A DNA stretch of 64,000 bases from Leucothrix mucor DSM 2157 (GCF_000419525.1 NZ_ATTE01000001.1:1612001-1676000), one strand, 5' to 3'; positions 36,023-45,210 are shown, counted from the stretch's first letter. Notes: a model not told the origin generated them from the letters alone. Made by a program: numbers and translations.

Positions 36023-37714
36023 ATGTCACTCCCACGCTTCACCCGTCACGCTAAACGATTTTCAACTTTGTTTATAGTTAGTACGGTGGCTATCGTTCTG
36101 AACGCCTGTACCACCGAAATTGATTCTCCTGAGAAAGCCGCAGAGAACATTAAGAAACTGGTCACCGAGACGGTTCAACCGACTTATCGTGAGAATCAGG
36201 TTCGCGCCAATATCCAGCTGACTAAAACCAATCTACTGTCTATGTTGCCAGACTTGGCAGAGTACCCGATTTCACTAAATGCGCGGGATGATATGCGTAC
36301 TGAGGCGGTAGAGATTTTCACGTCCTCGGAGAAAGCCGGGCAAGGGCGTGATGGCTTCTATATTGAGATGGCAGAAGCCTTTAATCGTCAAGGCAAAACC
36401 ATTAGTAATGGCAAGCAGGCTAAGATCGCGATTCGTAAAATGGCATCGGGTTTAGGTGCTCAGTTTATGCAAGCGCGCCGCTATATGCCGGATGCTTATT
36501 CGCCAAGTAGCCAGCTTTGGGCTGATTTGCTGAATGCCAATGGTGTGCCACTGGAAACGATTGCGGAAGTCACTGCACCCAATACCGCCGGCATTATCGT
36601 TAAAAAATCCAAGGTGGATATGATTGCCACCGATGGCAAACTGGATGTCGCCAAGCTGTTGACCAATGTAAGTAGCGGCAGCTTTGCAATGGGTTACACC
36701 AATCCTTATCAATCCAGTACCGGTCTTAACTTCCTGCTGACTGTATTGAACTCCTTTGCTCAAGGCGATGAGTCACAAATGCTGTCACCAGATGTGGCAA
36801 GCGCCTTTGAAGCGTTCCAAACGGGTGTGCCATTTGTCGCGCAAAACACCATCCAGATGCGTGATGCCGCGCAAGGTAGTGGGGTGCTGGATGCCTTAGT
36901 GATGGAGCATCAGACTTGGGTAAATGTCTCCGGCATGAACGACTATCAATTCTTGCCATTCGGGGTACGCCATGACAGCCCACTTTATGCAACACCTGAA
37001 GCCGATCCTGCTGAGCGCGAAGTGTTAAAACTATTTGCTGAGTTTATTGAATCCCAGCAGTCAGTTTTTGATCGCTTTGGTTTTGGTAAAACCAGTGATT
37101 ACAAAGATGCTTATGCATTTAAAGATGGCTCGATTATTGGACAGGCACAGAAGCTTTGGAAATTGAAAAAGTCTGGCGGTCGCCCAGTTGCTGCAGTATT
37201 TGTTGCGGATGTCTCCGGCTCAATGGAAGGCACACGAATTAAAAACCTGAAGCTCGCTTTGGCCGAGTCCTCTGATCTGATCAGCTCAACCAATGCCATC
37301 GGCTTGGTTACTTACAGTGACAAGGTGAATGTAGATTTATTTATCCGTCCATTCGATGTTCAGCAAAAGGCGTTGTTTAACGGCGCAGTAGGGCGCTTAA
37401 CCACTGGCGGGCGAACCGCAACGAATGATGCGGTGTTGGTCGCTTCTGAACTGTTATTAGAGTTTGGTAAGCAAAACCCGGATCATAAGAAAGTCATCTT
37501 CCTGCTGTCGGATGGCGAAACTAACCGTGGCGTTGATTTTGCTGATATCCAGACAACATTAGAATGGTCTGGCATTCCAATTCACACGATCGCTTATGAG
37601 CTTAGCTCAGAGCACTTACGTTCGCTGGCCAGCTTGGCAGAAGGGGCTTATCTTGAATCAAGCACTGGCTCTGCCTCTTACCGAATTGGTAACTTGCTGA
37701 ACTCGGAGATGTAA
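36023..37714 (+). CDS. lipoprotein with substrate-binding-like and VWA domains
   Basis: A 563-residue lipoprotein. I start it at ATG 36023 (AGGA nearby): the frame overlaps the previous gene further upstream by chance. The lipobox is LNAC (Cys near residue 29). Residues about 60-370 look like a periplasmic substrate-binding fold (e.g. GYTNPYQSSTGLNFLLTVL), and residues 380-550 are a von Willebrand A domain with the MIDAS motif DVSGSM, a conserved Thr in TGGRTATNDA, and SDGE. It would bind divalent metal and a protein ligand in the periplasm. Its job is unknown; the cassette may sense or bind a surface ligand. Confidence 0.82.
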   Translation: MSLPRFTRHAKRFSTLFIVSTVAIVLNACTTEIDSPEKAAENIKKLVTETVQPTYRENQVRANIQLTKTNLLSMLPDLAEYPISLNARDDMRTEAVEIFTSSEKAGQGRDGFYIEMAEAFNRQGKTISNGKQAKIAIRKMASGLGAQFMQARRYMPDAYSPSSQLWADLLNANGVPLETIAEVTAPNTAGIIVKKSKVDMIATDGKLDVAKLLTNVSSGSFAMGYTNPYQSSTGLNFLLTVLNSFAQGDESQMLSPDVASAFEAFQTGVPFVAQNTIQMRDAAQGSGVLDALVMEHQTWVNVSGMNDYQFLPFGVRHDSPLYATPEADPAEREVLKLFAEFIESQQSVFDRFGFGKTSDYKDAYAFKDGSIIGQAQKLWKLKKSGGRPVAAVFVADVSGSMEGTRIKNLKLALAESSDLISSTNAIGLVTYSDKVNVDLFIRPFDVQQKALFNGAVGRLTTGGRTATNDAVLVASELLLEFGKQNPDHKKVIFLLSDGETNRGVDFADIQTTLEWSGIPIHTIAYELSSEHLRSLASLAEGAYLESSTGSASYRIGNLLNSEM

Positions 37715-37721
37715 TTTCACT

Positions 37722-38108
37722 ATGAAACTACTGAAGGTGTTTTCGCTATTTATTGTGCTACACGTTGCGAGCTGGGGTGTCGGTCATTGGTACTTCAGCT
37801 CACATCAGTCCCAAGTACTGGTAGTGGTTGATACTTCCTACTCCATGAAGCCGAAATTTGCGGATATGGATGATTGGATCAGTGACTTGAAATCAAGCTC
37901 TCGCTATCAAACCGTGATTGTCGGTACTGATAAGGCCATGCTGGGCGAGCTGGATGCGCTGAAGTCGCAATCAGTGATTTTTCGCACTGCCTTTGGACGC
38001 ATGACTGAGGAGAGCTTGAATCGCTATACAGGCTCATTGGCCAAGCAGAAGATTCTGCTATCCGATGGCTCGATTCAGCCTCCGGGTTGGACCTTAGTGA
38101 AGTTTTAA
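37722..38108 (+). CDS. mini VWA-like membrane protein
   Basis: A 128-residue protein. One N-terminal hydrophobic segment (about residues 5-23), then a short periplasmic part with VVVDTSYSM (residues about 33-41) and KILLSDG near residue 110. DxSxS and SDG are MIDAS-type motifs, but the central part of a VWA domain is missing, so it is a reduced or degenerate relative. It starts 7 bp after the VWA lipoprotein gene and probably works with it. Confidence 0.6.
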   Translation: MKLLKVFSLFIVLHVASWGVGHWYFSSHQSQVLVVVDTSYSMKPKFADMDDWISDLKSSSRYQTVIVGTDKAMLGELDALKSQSVIFRTAFGRMTEESLNRYTGSLAKQKILLSDGSIQPPGWTLVKF

Positions 38109-38126
38109 TTACTTACAGATAAGCCT

Positions 38127-38342
38127 ATGAATACGATCAATCCTAAGAAGCTGCTTAATAGCAAATGGACTGCGGTTAATCCACTAAACCGTGAAAAGCA
38201 TTTCATGGTGACAGAGGTGGAGTTTGATGAGGAGGGCGTTGTTATTGCTTGCCTGATCGAAGCCGTGCTATCAAAGCGCGCCACGCCGATTGAGTGGCAG
38301 GACTTAAAAGACAGCGAGCAATGGCTGCAGGGCTGGAAGTAA
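38127..38342 (+). CDS. TIGR02450 family Trp-rich protein
   Basis: A 71-residue protein that matches, from memory, the TIGR02450 family: NPKKLLNSKWTAVNPLNREKHFMVTEV at the N-terminus, ending with a WLQGWK tail. Four tryptophans. Function unknown in the family. It lies 18 bp after the mini VWA gene and a strong terminator follows, so it may be the last gene of that operon. Confidence 0.85.
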   Translation: MNTINPKKLLNSKWTAVNPLNREKHFMVTEVEFDEEGVVIACLIEAVLSKRATPIEWQDLKDSEQWLQGWK

Positions 38343-38369
38343 ACCGCTACGCAACCAGTATAACTAGGA

Positions 38370-38400
38370 AAAGGCTTTGTTTCTGACAAGGCCTTTTTAT
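38370..38400 (+). terminator. strong intrinsic terminator
   Basis: AAAAGGCTTTGT (38370-38381) pairs with ACAAGGCCTTTT (38387-38398), with one G-U pair and a 5-nt loop, followed by T. The A-run on the other side allows use for the minus-strand diguanylate cyclase as well. Confidence 0.8.
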
Positions 38401-38430
38401 TGCCTTATCAATGAGCCACTGACCTTAAGC

Positions 38431-40179
38431 CTAATCGTTGACTGGTTCGCGCTCCGCAGGGCCAAAAGCATAATGAGTTACCTTATTACGCCCATCCGTT
38501 TTGGAAGCGTACATGGCTTGATCTGCCAGCCTGAAGAAATCCTTTACCGCCATTTTTCCATCTGAAATATGATGAACTGTGCCAATCGATAAGGTTAGAT
38601 TGAGATCACCATCCGGTATTTTAAGTGGCGTAGTTTGTGTTAAGTAACGGATGCTTTCAGCGATTCGCGACAAGGTTTTCTGGTCAGCCGAGTGAATGTA
38701 AATAACGAACTCATCCCCACCCAAACGTGCAAGTACATCCTCTTTGCGAACGGCACGTTTAAAAATCGCTGCTAAATGAATCAACGCGGCATCACCGATC
38801 TCATGGCCATATTGGTCGTTAATCGACTTGAAGTGGTCAACATCAATAAATATAACGCCGATAGACTCGCGCGTTTTGCGAGATAGCACTTCGTCCAAAT
38901 GGTTGCTGAAATAGCGTCGGTTAGGCAGTGATGTTAGGTGGTCTAAAATACTGACTTCATACAACTCTTTATTCTTGGCCAGCAATGCTTCAGTCGCTTT
39001 TTCAATATCCTGACTCAGCGACACATTAAGCCGCTTAATCTCTTTATTTGAGGCTTGCAAACCGGTTAGCAAACGTGAGAATGAGCGCCATAGCTTTTTG
39101 ATTTCCTTGGGGCTGTTGTAAGGAATTGCGCCCAGACTGAATGAATCACGACGGTGTTCCAGGTTTTCAGTTCTAACGATAAGCTCTTTAATTGGGCTAA
39201 CAATTTGCACCGATAAGCGCCATGCCACCCATGCAGCAATAAGTACCCCCGCCAGTAGCCAAAGCAGGGTGTTATTGCGTACCGCATTGAAGGTATAGAC
39301 CAGCTCAGACTTAGGCTGAGGAATCATAACGCCCCAGCCTAGCTTCGGAACGGCGCTAAAGCCCGCGACCATTTGAGCTTGCAGTGCAGGTGAATAAAAC
39401 TCAGTAGTACCTGATTCCCCAGCCATCATTTTTTTAACGATACTAACTTTTGATATATCACGAATGTCACTAACCCAGTTTTTATTGGGGTGTGCAGCCA
39501 CCTGACCTAGGTTATCCACAATCGCGCAGTGACCTTTAACACCAAAGTTAATTTTTGAGCACATCTTGGCGATATTGAACAATGATATCTCGGAAAATAA
39601 GGTGCCTAGCAGCTTTCCGTCTTCGTCCAGTACACCATACTTCAACAACACAACTGGCTTTTTAGTCACGCTACTTTTAAATACTGCCGATAAGTAATCA
39701 GGCTCTGAAGCCTCTGGAACGGCACTGCTAATGGGGTGAGCCAAAACATCGTCATAATTGGGCCTAAACTCACGATCAACTCCAAGCTGATTGGTCGCAA
39801 CACAATGGATTTTGGAGTCTGCGCCGGGAGCAAATGACAGTGCAACCATGTCGCTGAAGTTTCGAAAATGGCTATCTAAAATAGTTTGGACTGCCGCCTT
39901 CCTATCGATAATAGAGGGCTTTGAGAAAGCGTGAACAATGTTAGCACCGACCATACGCAGTGATTGCTGACGGGAGGCAATAAAAAAATTTAATGGCTCA
40001 ACTAGTGCCGAAGAGATTAAATGGTGCTTTTCCAGCATGCTTTGTTCGGCCTGATCCCAAGAGTGTTGGTACAAACTATTGATGAAAAAACCAATCGGAA
40101 GCAGCAGCACAATAACAAAGCTTGCGATGACTAAACGGCTGATCGATTTTTCAAAAAAGTCTGGAAATAGGGTAACCAT
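38431..40179 (-). CDS. membrane diguanylate cyclase with Cache sensor
   Basis: A 582-residue inner-membrane protein. A transmembrane helix at about 15-35, a periplasmic double-Cache-like domain (about 40-285), a second helix near 290-310, a HAMP-like and helical linker, and a GGDEF domain (about 415-575) with RLGGDEF. An intact inhibitory site RKED lies five residues before GGDEF, so product inhibition by c-di-GMP is expected. It should make c-di-GMP in response to an external ligand. It is a single gene. Confidence 0.93.
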   Translation of the reverse strand: MVTLFPDFFEKSISRLVIASFVIVLLLPIGFFINSLYQHSWDQAEQSMLEKHHLISSALVEPLNFFIASRQQSLRMVGANIVHAFSKPSIIDRKAAVQTILDSHFRNFSDMVALSFAPGADSKIHCVATNQLGVDREFRPNYDDVLAHPISSAVPEASEPDYLSAVFKSSVTKKPVVLLKYGVLDEDGKLLGTLFSEISLFNIAKMCSKINFGVKGHCAIVDNLGQVAAHPNKNWVSDIRDISKVSIVKKMMAGESGTTEFYSPALQAQMVAGFSAVPKLGWGVMIPQPKSELVYTFNAVRNNTLLWLLAGVLIAAWVAWRLSVQIVSPIKELIVRTENLEHRRDSFSLGAIPYNSPKEIKKLWRSFSRLLTGLQASNKEIKRLNVSLSQDIEKATEALLAKNKELYEVSILDHLTSLPNRRYFSNHLDEVLSRKTRESIGVIFIDVDHFKSINDQYGHEIGDAALIHLAAIFKRAVRKEDVLARLGGDEFVIYIHSADQKTLSRIAESIRYLTQTTPLKIPDGDLNLTLSIGTVHHISDGKMAVKDFFRLADQAMYASKTDGRNKVTHYAFGPAEREPVND

Positions 40180-40333
40180 GTGCTGAAAAGTGCCTTTCTT
40201 ATTGTTCTAATGTTGTTTAAATATATATCACTTTTGGGGTCAAGTACACAGGATAAGCGGTAAGAAAAGCATCAAAACAATCGATCTATTGAGGGATATG
40301 ACCGGATTAAAACAAAAGGCGTACACTCAGCCC

Positions 40334-40468
40334 ATGAGCAAGTATTCATTCCATCCGGCTGTTGCGGATTGGTTCGATCAAAGCTTTGATCAACTGATTT
40401 CTGGGCAACTTCAATCCTGGGCCGCCATGGCAATATATGCATTATCATATATCGCTATGATGCATTAA
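40334..40468 (+). pseudogene. remnant of Lhr-like helicase N-terminus
   Basis: A 44-codon frame starts MSKYSFHPAVADWFDQSF and continues with GQLQSWAAM. The pattern FHPAVxxWFxxxFxxxxxxQxxxW is that found at the start of Lhr-type DExH helicases. It then diverges and stops at 40466-40468. No helicase motif follows, so it looks like a cut-down fragment. It could also be a chance resemblance. Confidence 0.4.
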
Positions 40469-40494
40469 CAAAAAGCAATAAAAGCAGAAAATCC

Positions 40495-40586
40495 TTGATC
40501 GGTGGCTGTATTATGCCTATTCTAAACATCCCCAATCTAGCAGTACCTCTGGCTCACTTCGGTCTCCGATCTGAGCCGGTTTTTTA
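40495..40586 (+). ncRNA. candidate small RNA with own promoter and terminator
   Basis: TTGATC (40495-40500), 17 bp spacer, TATTCT (40518-40523), then a start near 40530. A strong hairpin follows: GGCTCA (40551-40556), inner TCGG/CCGA, TGAGCC (40572-40577), then TTTTTT. The transcript would be about 57 nt. No protein gene on this strand lies before the terminator. Could instead be a leader attenuator for ampD. Confidence 0.45.
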
Positions 40587-40625
40587 TCTGGACCAAACAC
40601 ATTTTATTGATCGGGGCATCCTTAC

Positions 40626-41231
40626 TTGAATATCTGCAAACAATCCGGCTTATTATCAAACGCACGCTTTGTGGCTTCGCCCAATTTTGATGAGCGCAGC
40701 AATCCGGACGATATCAAACTTATCGTTATCCATAATATTTCCTTACCACCGAATGAATTTGGTGGGCACTATATCGACCAGCTATTCACTAACTGCCTAT
40801 GCGCCAACGAGCATCCGTTCTTTGCGGAGATTGATCATTTGCGCGTCTCCAGTCATGTGTTAATCCGTCGGGATGGCGAGATTGTGCAGTATGTTCCGTT
40901 CCATTCTCGGGCATGGCATGCGGGTGTTTCTTGCTTTCAGGGTAGGGAAGTGTGCAATGATTTTTCGATTGGCATTGAGCTGGAAGGTACTGACACCGAG
41001 CCATTTACGGATGCGCAATATACTGCGTTAAATACGCTCGTCCCGTTACTGCAGAAAACGTATCCCAGCCTTGAAAAACAAGCGATTACCGGTCATGAGC
41101 ATATTGCTCCGGGTCGCAAGACTGATCCCGGTCCATTTTTTGAATGGGATAGAGTTGGCGAGGCTTTAGCGCTTAAGTTGCCAGCTGAGGCGGGGTTACC
41201 CAATGATACTGAGCAGACTGCCATTAGCTAA
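40626..41231 (+). CDS. ampD: 1,6-anhydro-N-acetylmuramyl-L-alanine amidase AmpD
   Basis: A 201-residue zinc amidase of the cytosol. IVIHNISLPPNEFGG, RAWHAGVS and GHEHIAPGRKTDPGP are the family landmarks; the zinc ligands are the His of IHN, the His of GHEH and the Asp of TDPG by homology. It cuts the peptide from anhydro-muropeptides during wall recycling and so keeps beta-lactamase inducer low. The start is TTG at 40626, since no ATG precedes the conserved part and the length then fits E. coli AmpD. Confidence 0.93.
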   Translation: MNICKQSGLLSNARFVASPNFDERSNPDDIKLIVIHNISLPPNEFGGHYIDQLFTNCLCANEHPFFAEIDHLRVSSHVLIRRDGEIVQYVPFHSRAWHAGVSCFQGREVCNDFSIGIELEGTDTEPFTDAQYTALNTLVPLLQKTYPSLEKQAITGHEHIAPGRKTDPGPFFEWDRVGEALALKLPAEAGLPNDTEQTAIS

Positions 41232-41270
41232 TCTGCAAAATAATGAATGGCTTGCAGAAGTGATGCGGTT

Positions 41271-41654
41271 TTAGCTAGCCGCATCATCCTTGGTCGAGAT
41301 CAAACGTCCGGCCAAGTTAGCACCTTGTTCTAATTCGATATCATCGTAGTGAATATTGCCAATCACAATCGCGCCGGGTTTTAGATTAATCCGGCGAGCA
41401 AATACATCACCCGTGATTTTGCCTTTCACCATGATGTACGGCGCTCGCACTTCGCCCGTGATCGTTGCGCTGGGCTCAACCAACAAGGTTGCGTCAGAAT
41501 CTGCCGGTGCGATCACATTCCCATAAATATTTCCCTTGAGCTGCAACAGGCCAGAAAAGGAAATATCCCCCACTAATTTGACATCAGGCTCTAACTGCGA
41601 GGCGATTTGTTTTTTAGGTTGAGAGGGGGCAGGTTTAGTCTTTTTTCCGAACAT
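41271..41654 (-). CDS. bactofilin
   Basis: A 127-residue polymer-forming protein (DUF583 / bactofilin). A basic disordered N-terminus (about 1-20) is followed by a beta-helical core (about 25-115) with repeating hydrophobic/glycine turns, such as LKGNIYGNVIAP and APYIMVKGKITGDVFA. Bactofilins form cytosolic filaments that set cell shape, stalks, polarity and, in some bacteria, the position of small GTPases. It is divergent from the GTPase/FimV block by 295 bp; co-function is inference. Confidence 0.93.
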   Translation of the reverse strand: MFGKKTKPAPSQPKKQIASQLEPDVKLVGDISFSGLLQLKGNIYGNVIAPADSDATLLVEPSATITGEVRAPYIMVKGKITGDVFARRINLKPGAIVIGNIHYDDIELEQGANLAGRLISTKDDAAS

Positions 41655-41949
41655 GAGTGCGCAGGCCTTTGGGCGATTTAAACGGTTTTTTCTTGTCGAT
41701 TTATACTAACAAAGCTTAGTGCTACGGTGGCGATACAAGCCAGCAATAAATCGATTTAATGTGTTTATAGATGGCTGTGCAGTATAAAGCCGGATGATTT
41801 TTATTATCAATGCTTTCTTGGCGGGACTGAAAAACGTGTGTGAAAAAACACCTTGCGTGTATCTTTTTATTTACCTTTCTTATAAAGTCACGACAGTCAC
41901 ATTCCAGAACTCCTTGAGTGTCAATCAGGATTTTAGGTAACAAACTCAT
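41655..41949. other. divergent promoter region
   Basis: A 295-bp gap between the bactofilin gene and the polarity block, probably carrying promoters in both directions. No ORF or hairpin found. Confidence 0.5.
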
Positions 41950-42645
41950 ATGAATGTAAGCCGTTTACCCGCAAATGCGCTGGACGTCTGCCAATTGCCT
42001 GCCACATTCAGCATGGATAATCTTAACGCGTTACAGCTGGATGCTAGATATACGTCACCCCCATGTCGTAAACATTTAGCCCACCATGTAAAGCGGTATC
42101 CGCTGGATCTTCGTGCGCAAGTGCAACGCGTTTTAGCTAGCCAAGACCAAGATAACCTGCCCGGTGTGTTGCAGGATTTATTCATTGCCTTGAAAGATAA
42201 AGGGCTAAAGCTGCGTGGCTTGGTATTTGAGCAAGTGCGTGAAAGGCTCTCTGAGGCTGATCAAACCTATTTCTCCAATTGGCTAACCCACGATTTTGAG
42301 CACAGTTATGATGGCCGCTTTCTACCAGGCTCAGTGCTAGCCACTGGCGTCGCTCAAGCACCTCAGCCATTGATTGTGCAGGCCGCGAGAGTACAAAGCA
42401 GCTACACCAGTTTTTACCAGGAAGCGCTGGATTGTTTGGAATACGGGCAACTTGAAACGGCTCAGGAATTACTGGAGCAGGAGCTATTAAATCCCGAAGG
42501 GGATGAGCGCGCAGAGCAAGAATTGCTGCGTGTTTATAGCTACACCAAAGATTATGAAAGTCAATCACGCTTGATGCAGCTATTGCAGTCGCAGGGACGT
42601 GAACCGGGTGCGGAATGGAATCTGCCCGATCCGGATACTAAGTAA
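41950..42645 (+). CDS. hypothetical protein of the GTPase/FimV block
   Basis: A 231-residue soluble protein without signal peptide. The N-terminal part is not recognised, and residues about 150-215 look like TPR-type helices (EALDCLEYGQLETAQELLEQ), similar in style to the FimV C-terminal domain. It is the first gene of a run of seven genes on this strand. The next gene starts 16 bp downstream. The ATG at 41950 follows a weak site (GGATTTTAGG). Function unknown. Confidence 0.65.
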   Translation: MNVSRLPANALDVCQLPATFSMDNLNALQLDARYTSPPCRKHLAHHVKRYPLDLRAQVQRVLASQDQDNLPGVLQDLFIALKDKGLKLRGLVFEQVRERLSEADQTYFSNWLTHDFEHSYDGRFLPGSVLATGVAQAPQPLIVQAARVQSSYTSFYQEALDCLEYGQLETAQELLEQELLNPEGDERAEQELLRVYSYTKDYESQSRLMQLLQSQGREPGAEWNLPDPDTK

Positions 42646-42661
42646 CATTGACAGAGACCTA

Positions 42662-43978
42662 ATGATGGTTGAAACCAAGCAGAATATGACTTTGAAGGTG
42701 TGTCTTGAGGATGTAGGCACCCATAACAAGGCAATTCTCGATTTCTTTTTTACAAAACTCGGACAGCATATTTTCCAGCAGGTGGACAGCCAGCAAGCGG
42801 CGAATACGTTGATCATTGATTATGATTATCCGCCAGCACGTCAACGCTTTGAAGTGGATTATAAGGATTGGCAAAAGCCTGCCTTAATTCTGTCCATTGC
42901 GCCGGTGGCGCTGGATAATGTGATCTGGCTGGCAAAGCCACTGACCAGCCGTGCTTTGCTGGAAGCTGCTGAAAAAATTCAAGTGCAGTTGCGTGATGGG
43001 ATTAGTCATTCTGATCCAGCGCCTGCCGCAGTTTCAGAAGCACCAGTTAGCCCGGTAACTGATACCCCAACTGAGTCACAAGCTCCCGCTAAACCGGTTG
43101 AGCAAACAACACGATTTGCACCTCCCGTACAGCGACCAGAAAAGAAACCTGCCACAGCACCGGTTAATTTACCGCTGGTTAAAGATGCCAAGGAAGAGGC
43201 GGCAGCGGACTCAACGTCTGCACCAATACCGGTGGCTTATCGCAAATCATTACTTTCAGAGTCCGAACAAACTCAGCGCAGGATTGATCTGTGTGGTGAA
43301 CGAGATGATGTGCCCACCACAACGGATGTGGAAGAACTACAAGGCGATGACCGTTTTTTCCTCTCCAGCTTAAAAGATGCGGTGAGATTAGCCAGACAAT
43401 GCCAACAAGGCGTGATGCTGGATTTCCCACAACTTAGAATTTATGTGTTACCAGAAATACATCGGGTGTTCTGCGCGGTAGATCTTTACAGTGATGAGTT
43501 TATTCGCCTGACCAGAGAGTGCAATGCAGGACAGGGCGGCAAGATGCACATCCTTAGCACTAAAGAGATTCATGAGCTCAATGACATGATCGCTCAGCAG
43601 GTTTCAGCCTTATACGACCTGGAAGCTTTCCTCTGGAGTAGCGCACTATTATCATCACAGGGATTGTTATCTCGGGGACTTGATCCAACGCAGGCTGTGG
43701 GCTTACGGCACTGGCCAGGACTGACCCGAATTGAGCACTTTCCGCACGTTATGTCGATTGCCGCACAGTGGTCTGTCGCAGCCATTAGCGCATTTGAGGT
43801 TGCAAGGTCATTAAATATCCCGCAACGCTATGTGTTTTCCTTTTATAATGCGGCAAATGCCCTAGGTTTGATCGAACAGGATCCTGATAAGTTGATTAAG
43901 AAAAAGTCCGTACCCCGTACCACCGAAGCCCCGCGCGGCCTATTCTCGCGGTTATTGAAACGGTTGATTGGGGGGTAA
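42662..43978 (+). CDS. hypothetical protein of the GTPase/FimV block
   Basis: A 438-residue soluble protein. Residues about 1-110 look receiver-like (alternating beta and alpha, LKVCLEDVGTHN...TLIIDYDYP); then a Pro/Ala/Thr-rich linker (about 115-200), and a C-terminal all-helical domain (about 240-415) with a winged-helix-like end. ATG 42662 is chosen over an upstream GTG (42599) that overlaps the previous gene. The phosphoacceptor Asp is not evident, so a receiver fold is a guess. It is the second gene of the block. Confidence 0.6.
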   Translation: MMVETKQNMTLKVCLEDVGTHNKAILDFFFTKLGQHIFQQVDSQQAANTLIIDYDYPPARQRFEVDYKDWQKPALILSIAPVALDNVIWLAKPLTSRALLEAAEKIQVQLRDGISHSDPAPAAVSEAPVSPVTDTPTESQAPAKPVEQTTRFAPPVQRPEKKPATAPVNLPLVKDAKEEAAADSTSAPIPVAYRKSLLSESEQTQRRIDLCGERDDVPTTTDVEELQGDDRFFLSSLKDAVRLARQCQQGVMLDFPQLRIYVLPEIHRVFCAVDLYSDEFIRLTRECNAGQGGKMHILSTKEIHELNDMIAQQVSALYDLEAFLWSSALLSSQGLLSRGLDPTQAVGLRHWPGLTRIEHFPHVMSIAAQWSVAAISAFEVARSLNIPQRYVFSFYNAANALGLIEQDPDKLIKKKSVPRTTEAPRGLFSRLLKRLIGG

Positions 43979-43988
43979 TGACACTATT

Positions 43989-44534
43989 ATGAGTACCGTT
44001 AACAGGAAAATAATTTTCACTGGTCCAGTCGGTGCGGGTAAAACAACCGCCATTCGCTCCATCAGTGATATCGAAATTGTCACCACTGACGAGCAAGCCT
44101 CCGACATGGCTAAAGCCCGTAAACCAGCGACCACAGTGGCCATGGATTATGGAATGATTAAGCTTGGCGATGAAGAGCGGGTACACCTCTACGGCACGCC
44201 GGGTCAGGAACGCTTTAGCTTTATGTGGGACATTCTCACTGAAGGCGGCATTGGTCTGGTGTTATTGCTGGATAACTCCCGCAAAGACCCACAGCAAGAC
44301 CTCAAATTTTACACCCACGCATTTCGCGACTTTATTCAGGCACAGCAATTGGTGGTTGGTATCACTCGTATGGACACGCATCGTGTGCCAGCGGTGAACG
44401 ATTACCGTCAGTGGCTGGATCAGTTAAAAATCAAAGCACCCGTATTTGAAATTGATGCCCGTCAGCGTGACGATGTGTCTCTCTTAGTACAGGCGATGCT
44501 GATCTCTTTGGCACCGGGAGCAGAAATAACATGA
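43989..44534 (+). CDS. MglA-like small GTPase (COG2229 type)
   Basis: A 181-residue Ras-like GTPase. G1 GPVGAGKT (residues 12-19), G2 Thr near 48-49, G3 GTPGQERF (69-76) and G4 TRMD (126-129, replacing NKxD). It lacks a membrane anchor. Such COG2229 GTPases, like MglA, often work with roadblock proteins (two here) as GTPase-activating partners and act in cell polarity and type IV pilus motility. Starts at ATG 43989; an upstream GTG in frame is less likely. Its stop overlaps the next gene by four bases. Confidence 0.88.
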   Translation: MSTVNRKIIFTGPVGAGKTTAIRSISDIEIVTTDEQASDMAKARKPATTVAMDYGMIKLGDEERVHLYGTPGQERFSFMWDILTEGGIGLVLLLDNSRKDPQQDLKFYTHAFRDFIQAQQLVVGITRMDTHRVPAVNDYRQWLDQLKIKAPVFEIDARQRDDVSLLVQAMLISLAPGAEIT

Positions 44535-45187
44535 GTGAATACGTTTCAAGCGAAGGACTGTTCATGGGAGTCACTCCCGGTGGCAGCTTTTATGCCGTTC
44601 AGGATGATGCAGACGAGTTTGGTCGGCAATTCTTGCGTCGCCTATTGAGCGCCGATGAGACACCGTCCTTTAATTTAGAGATTGCGCAAGACTTAAGCGG
44701 CCTGAATGATCAAACCGAAACAATGGAGTTTGTGCATTTACTACAAGATGCCGGCTTTATTTATGGTCAGGCAAAAAAAGAAGCGGCTCCGGCTGGCAGC
44801 TTGGAAAGCATGCTTCCGGATATCTTGCAGCGCTTATCGGGTGATGGCCGTGCCGTATTGGCTGAGGGACAGGGCTTGTATCTAGGCAGCTCTGGCTTTC
44901 CTCATGAGGCCGCTGAAGAGCTAGCCGCATTGAGTGCCAGCTTGAGCGCTATTTATCGTCGCCATAAAGATGTATTGAAAGGAAATTTGGGCTACCGCCA
45001 ACGCGCCTGGGGATTGATTGACGCGGCGGGTAATAGTGAAATTGGCTTCTGGCCATTATACATAGGTAAAGATCGTTTTACCTTGATTGTTGGCGGGATG
45101 CCACAATTGAATCAACCAGCTTTTACACAATTAATCTGGGCACTTGAGCGTCGCTACGGCTCAACAAGCCCATTACAGCTAAATTAA
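44531..45187 (+). CDS. divergent roadblock-like protein
   Basis: A 218-residue protein. Its ATG overlaps the GTPase stop (ATGA), so they are coupled. Residues about 105-210 look like a roadblock/LC7 domain: GQGLYLGSSGFPHEAAEELAALSASL, then the ending with FTLIVGG. The N-terminal part (1-100) is not recognised. It could bind the GTPase. Confidence in the fold is moderate and based on pattern alone. Confidence 0.6.
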   Translation: MSEYVSSEGLFMGVTPGGSFYAVQDDADEFGRQFLRRLLSADETPSFNLEIAQDLSGLNDQTETMEFVHLLQDAGFIYGQAKKEAAPAGSLESMLPDILQRLSGDGRAVLAEGQGLYLGSSGFPHEAAEELAALSASLSAIYRRHKDVLKGNLGYRQRAWGLIDAAGNSEIGFWPLYIGKDRFTLIVGGMPQLNQPAFTQLIWALERRYGSTSPLQLN

Positions 45188-45210
45188 AATACGTTACCGG
45201 AGAAAGGGAT

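Larger units (their letters stand above)
40180..40625. other. 446-bp gap with gene remnant and candidate small RNA
   Basis: The gap lies between the cyclase and ampD. It contains a 44-codon Lhr-like remnant (40334-40468) and a promoter-terminator pair (40495-40586); both are listed separately. Confidence 0.6.
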
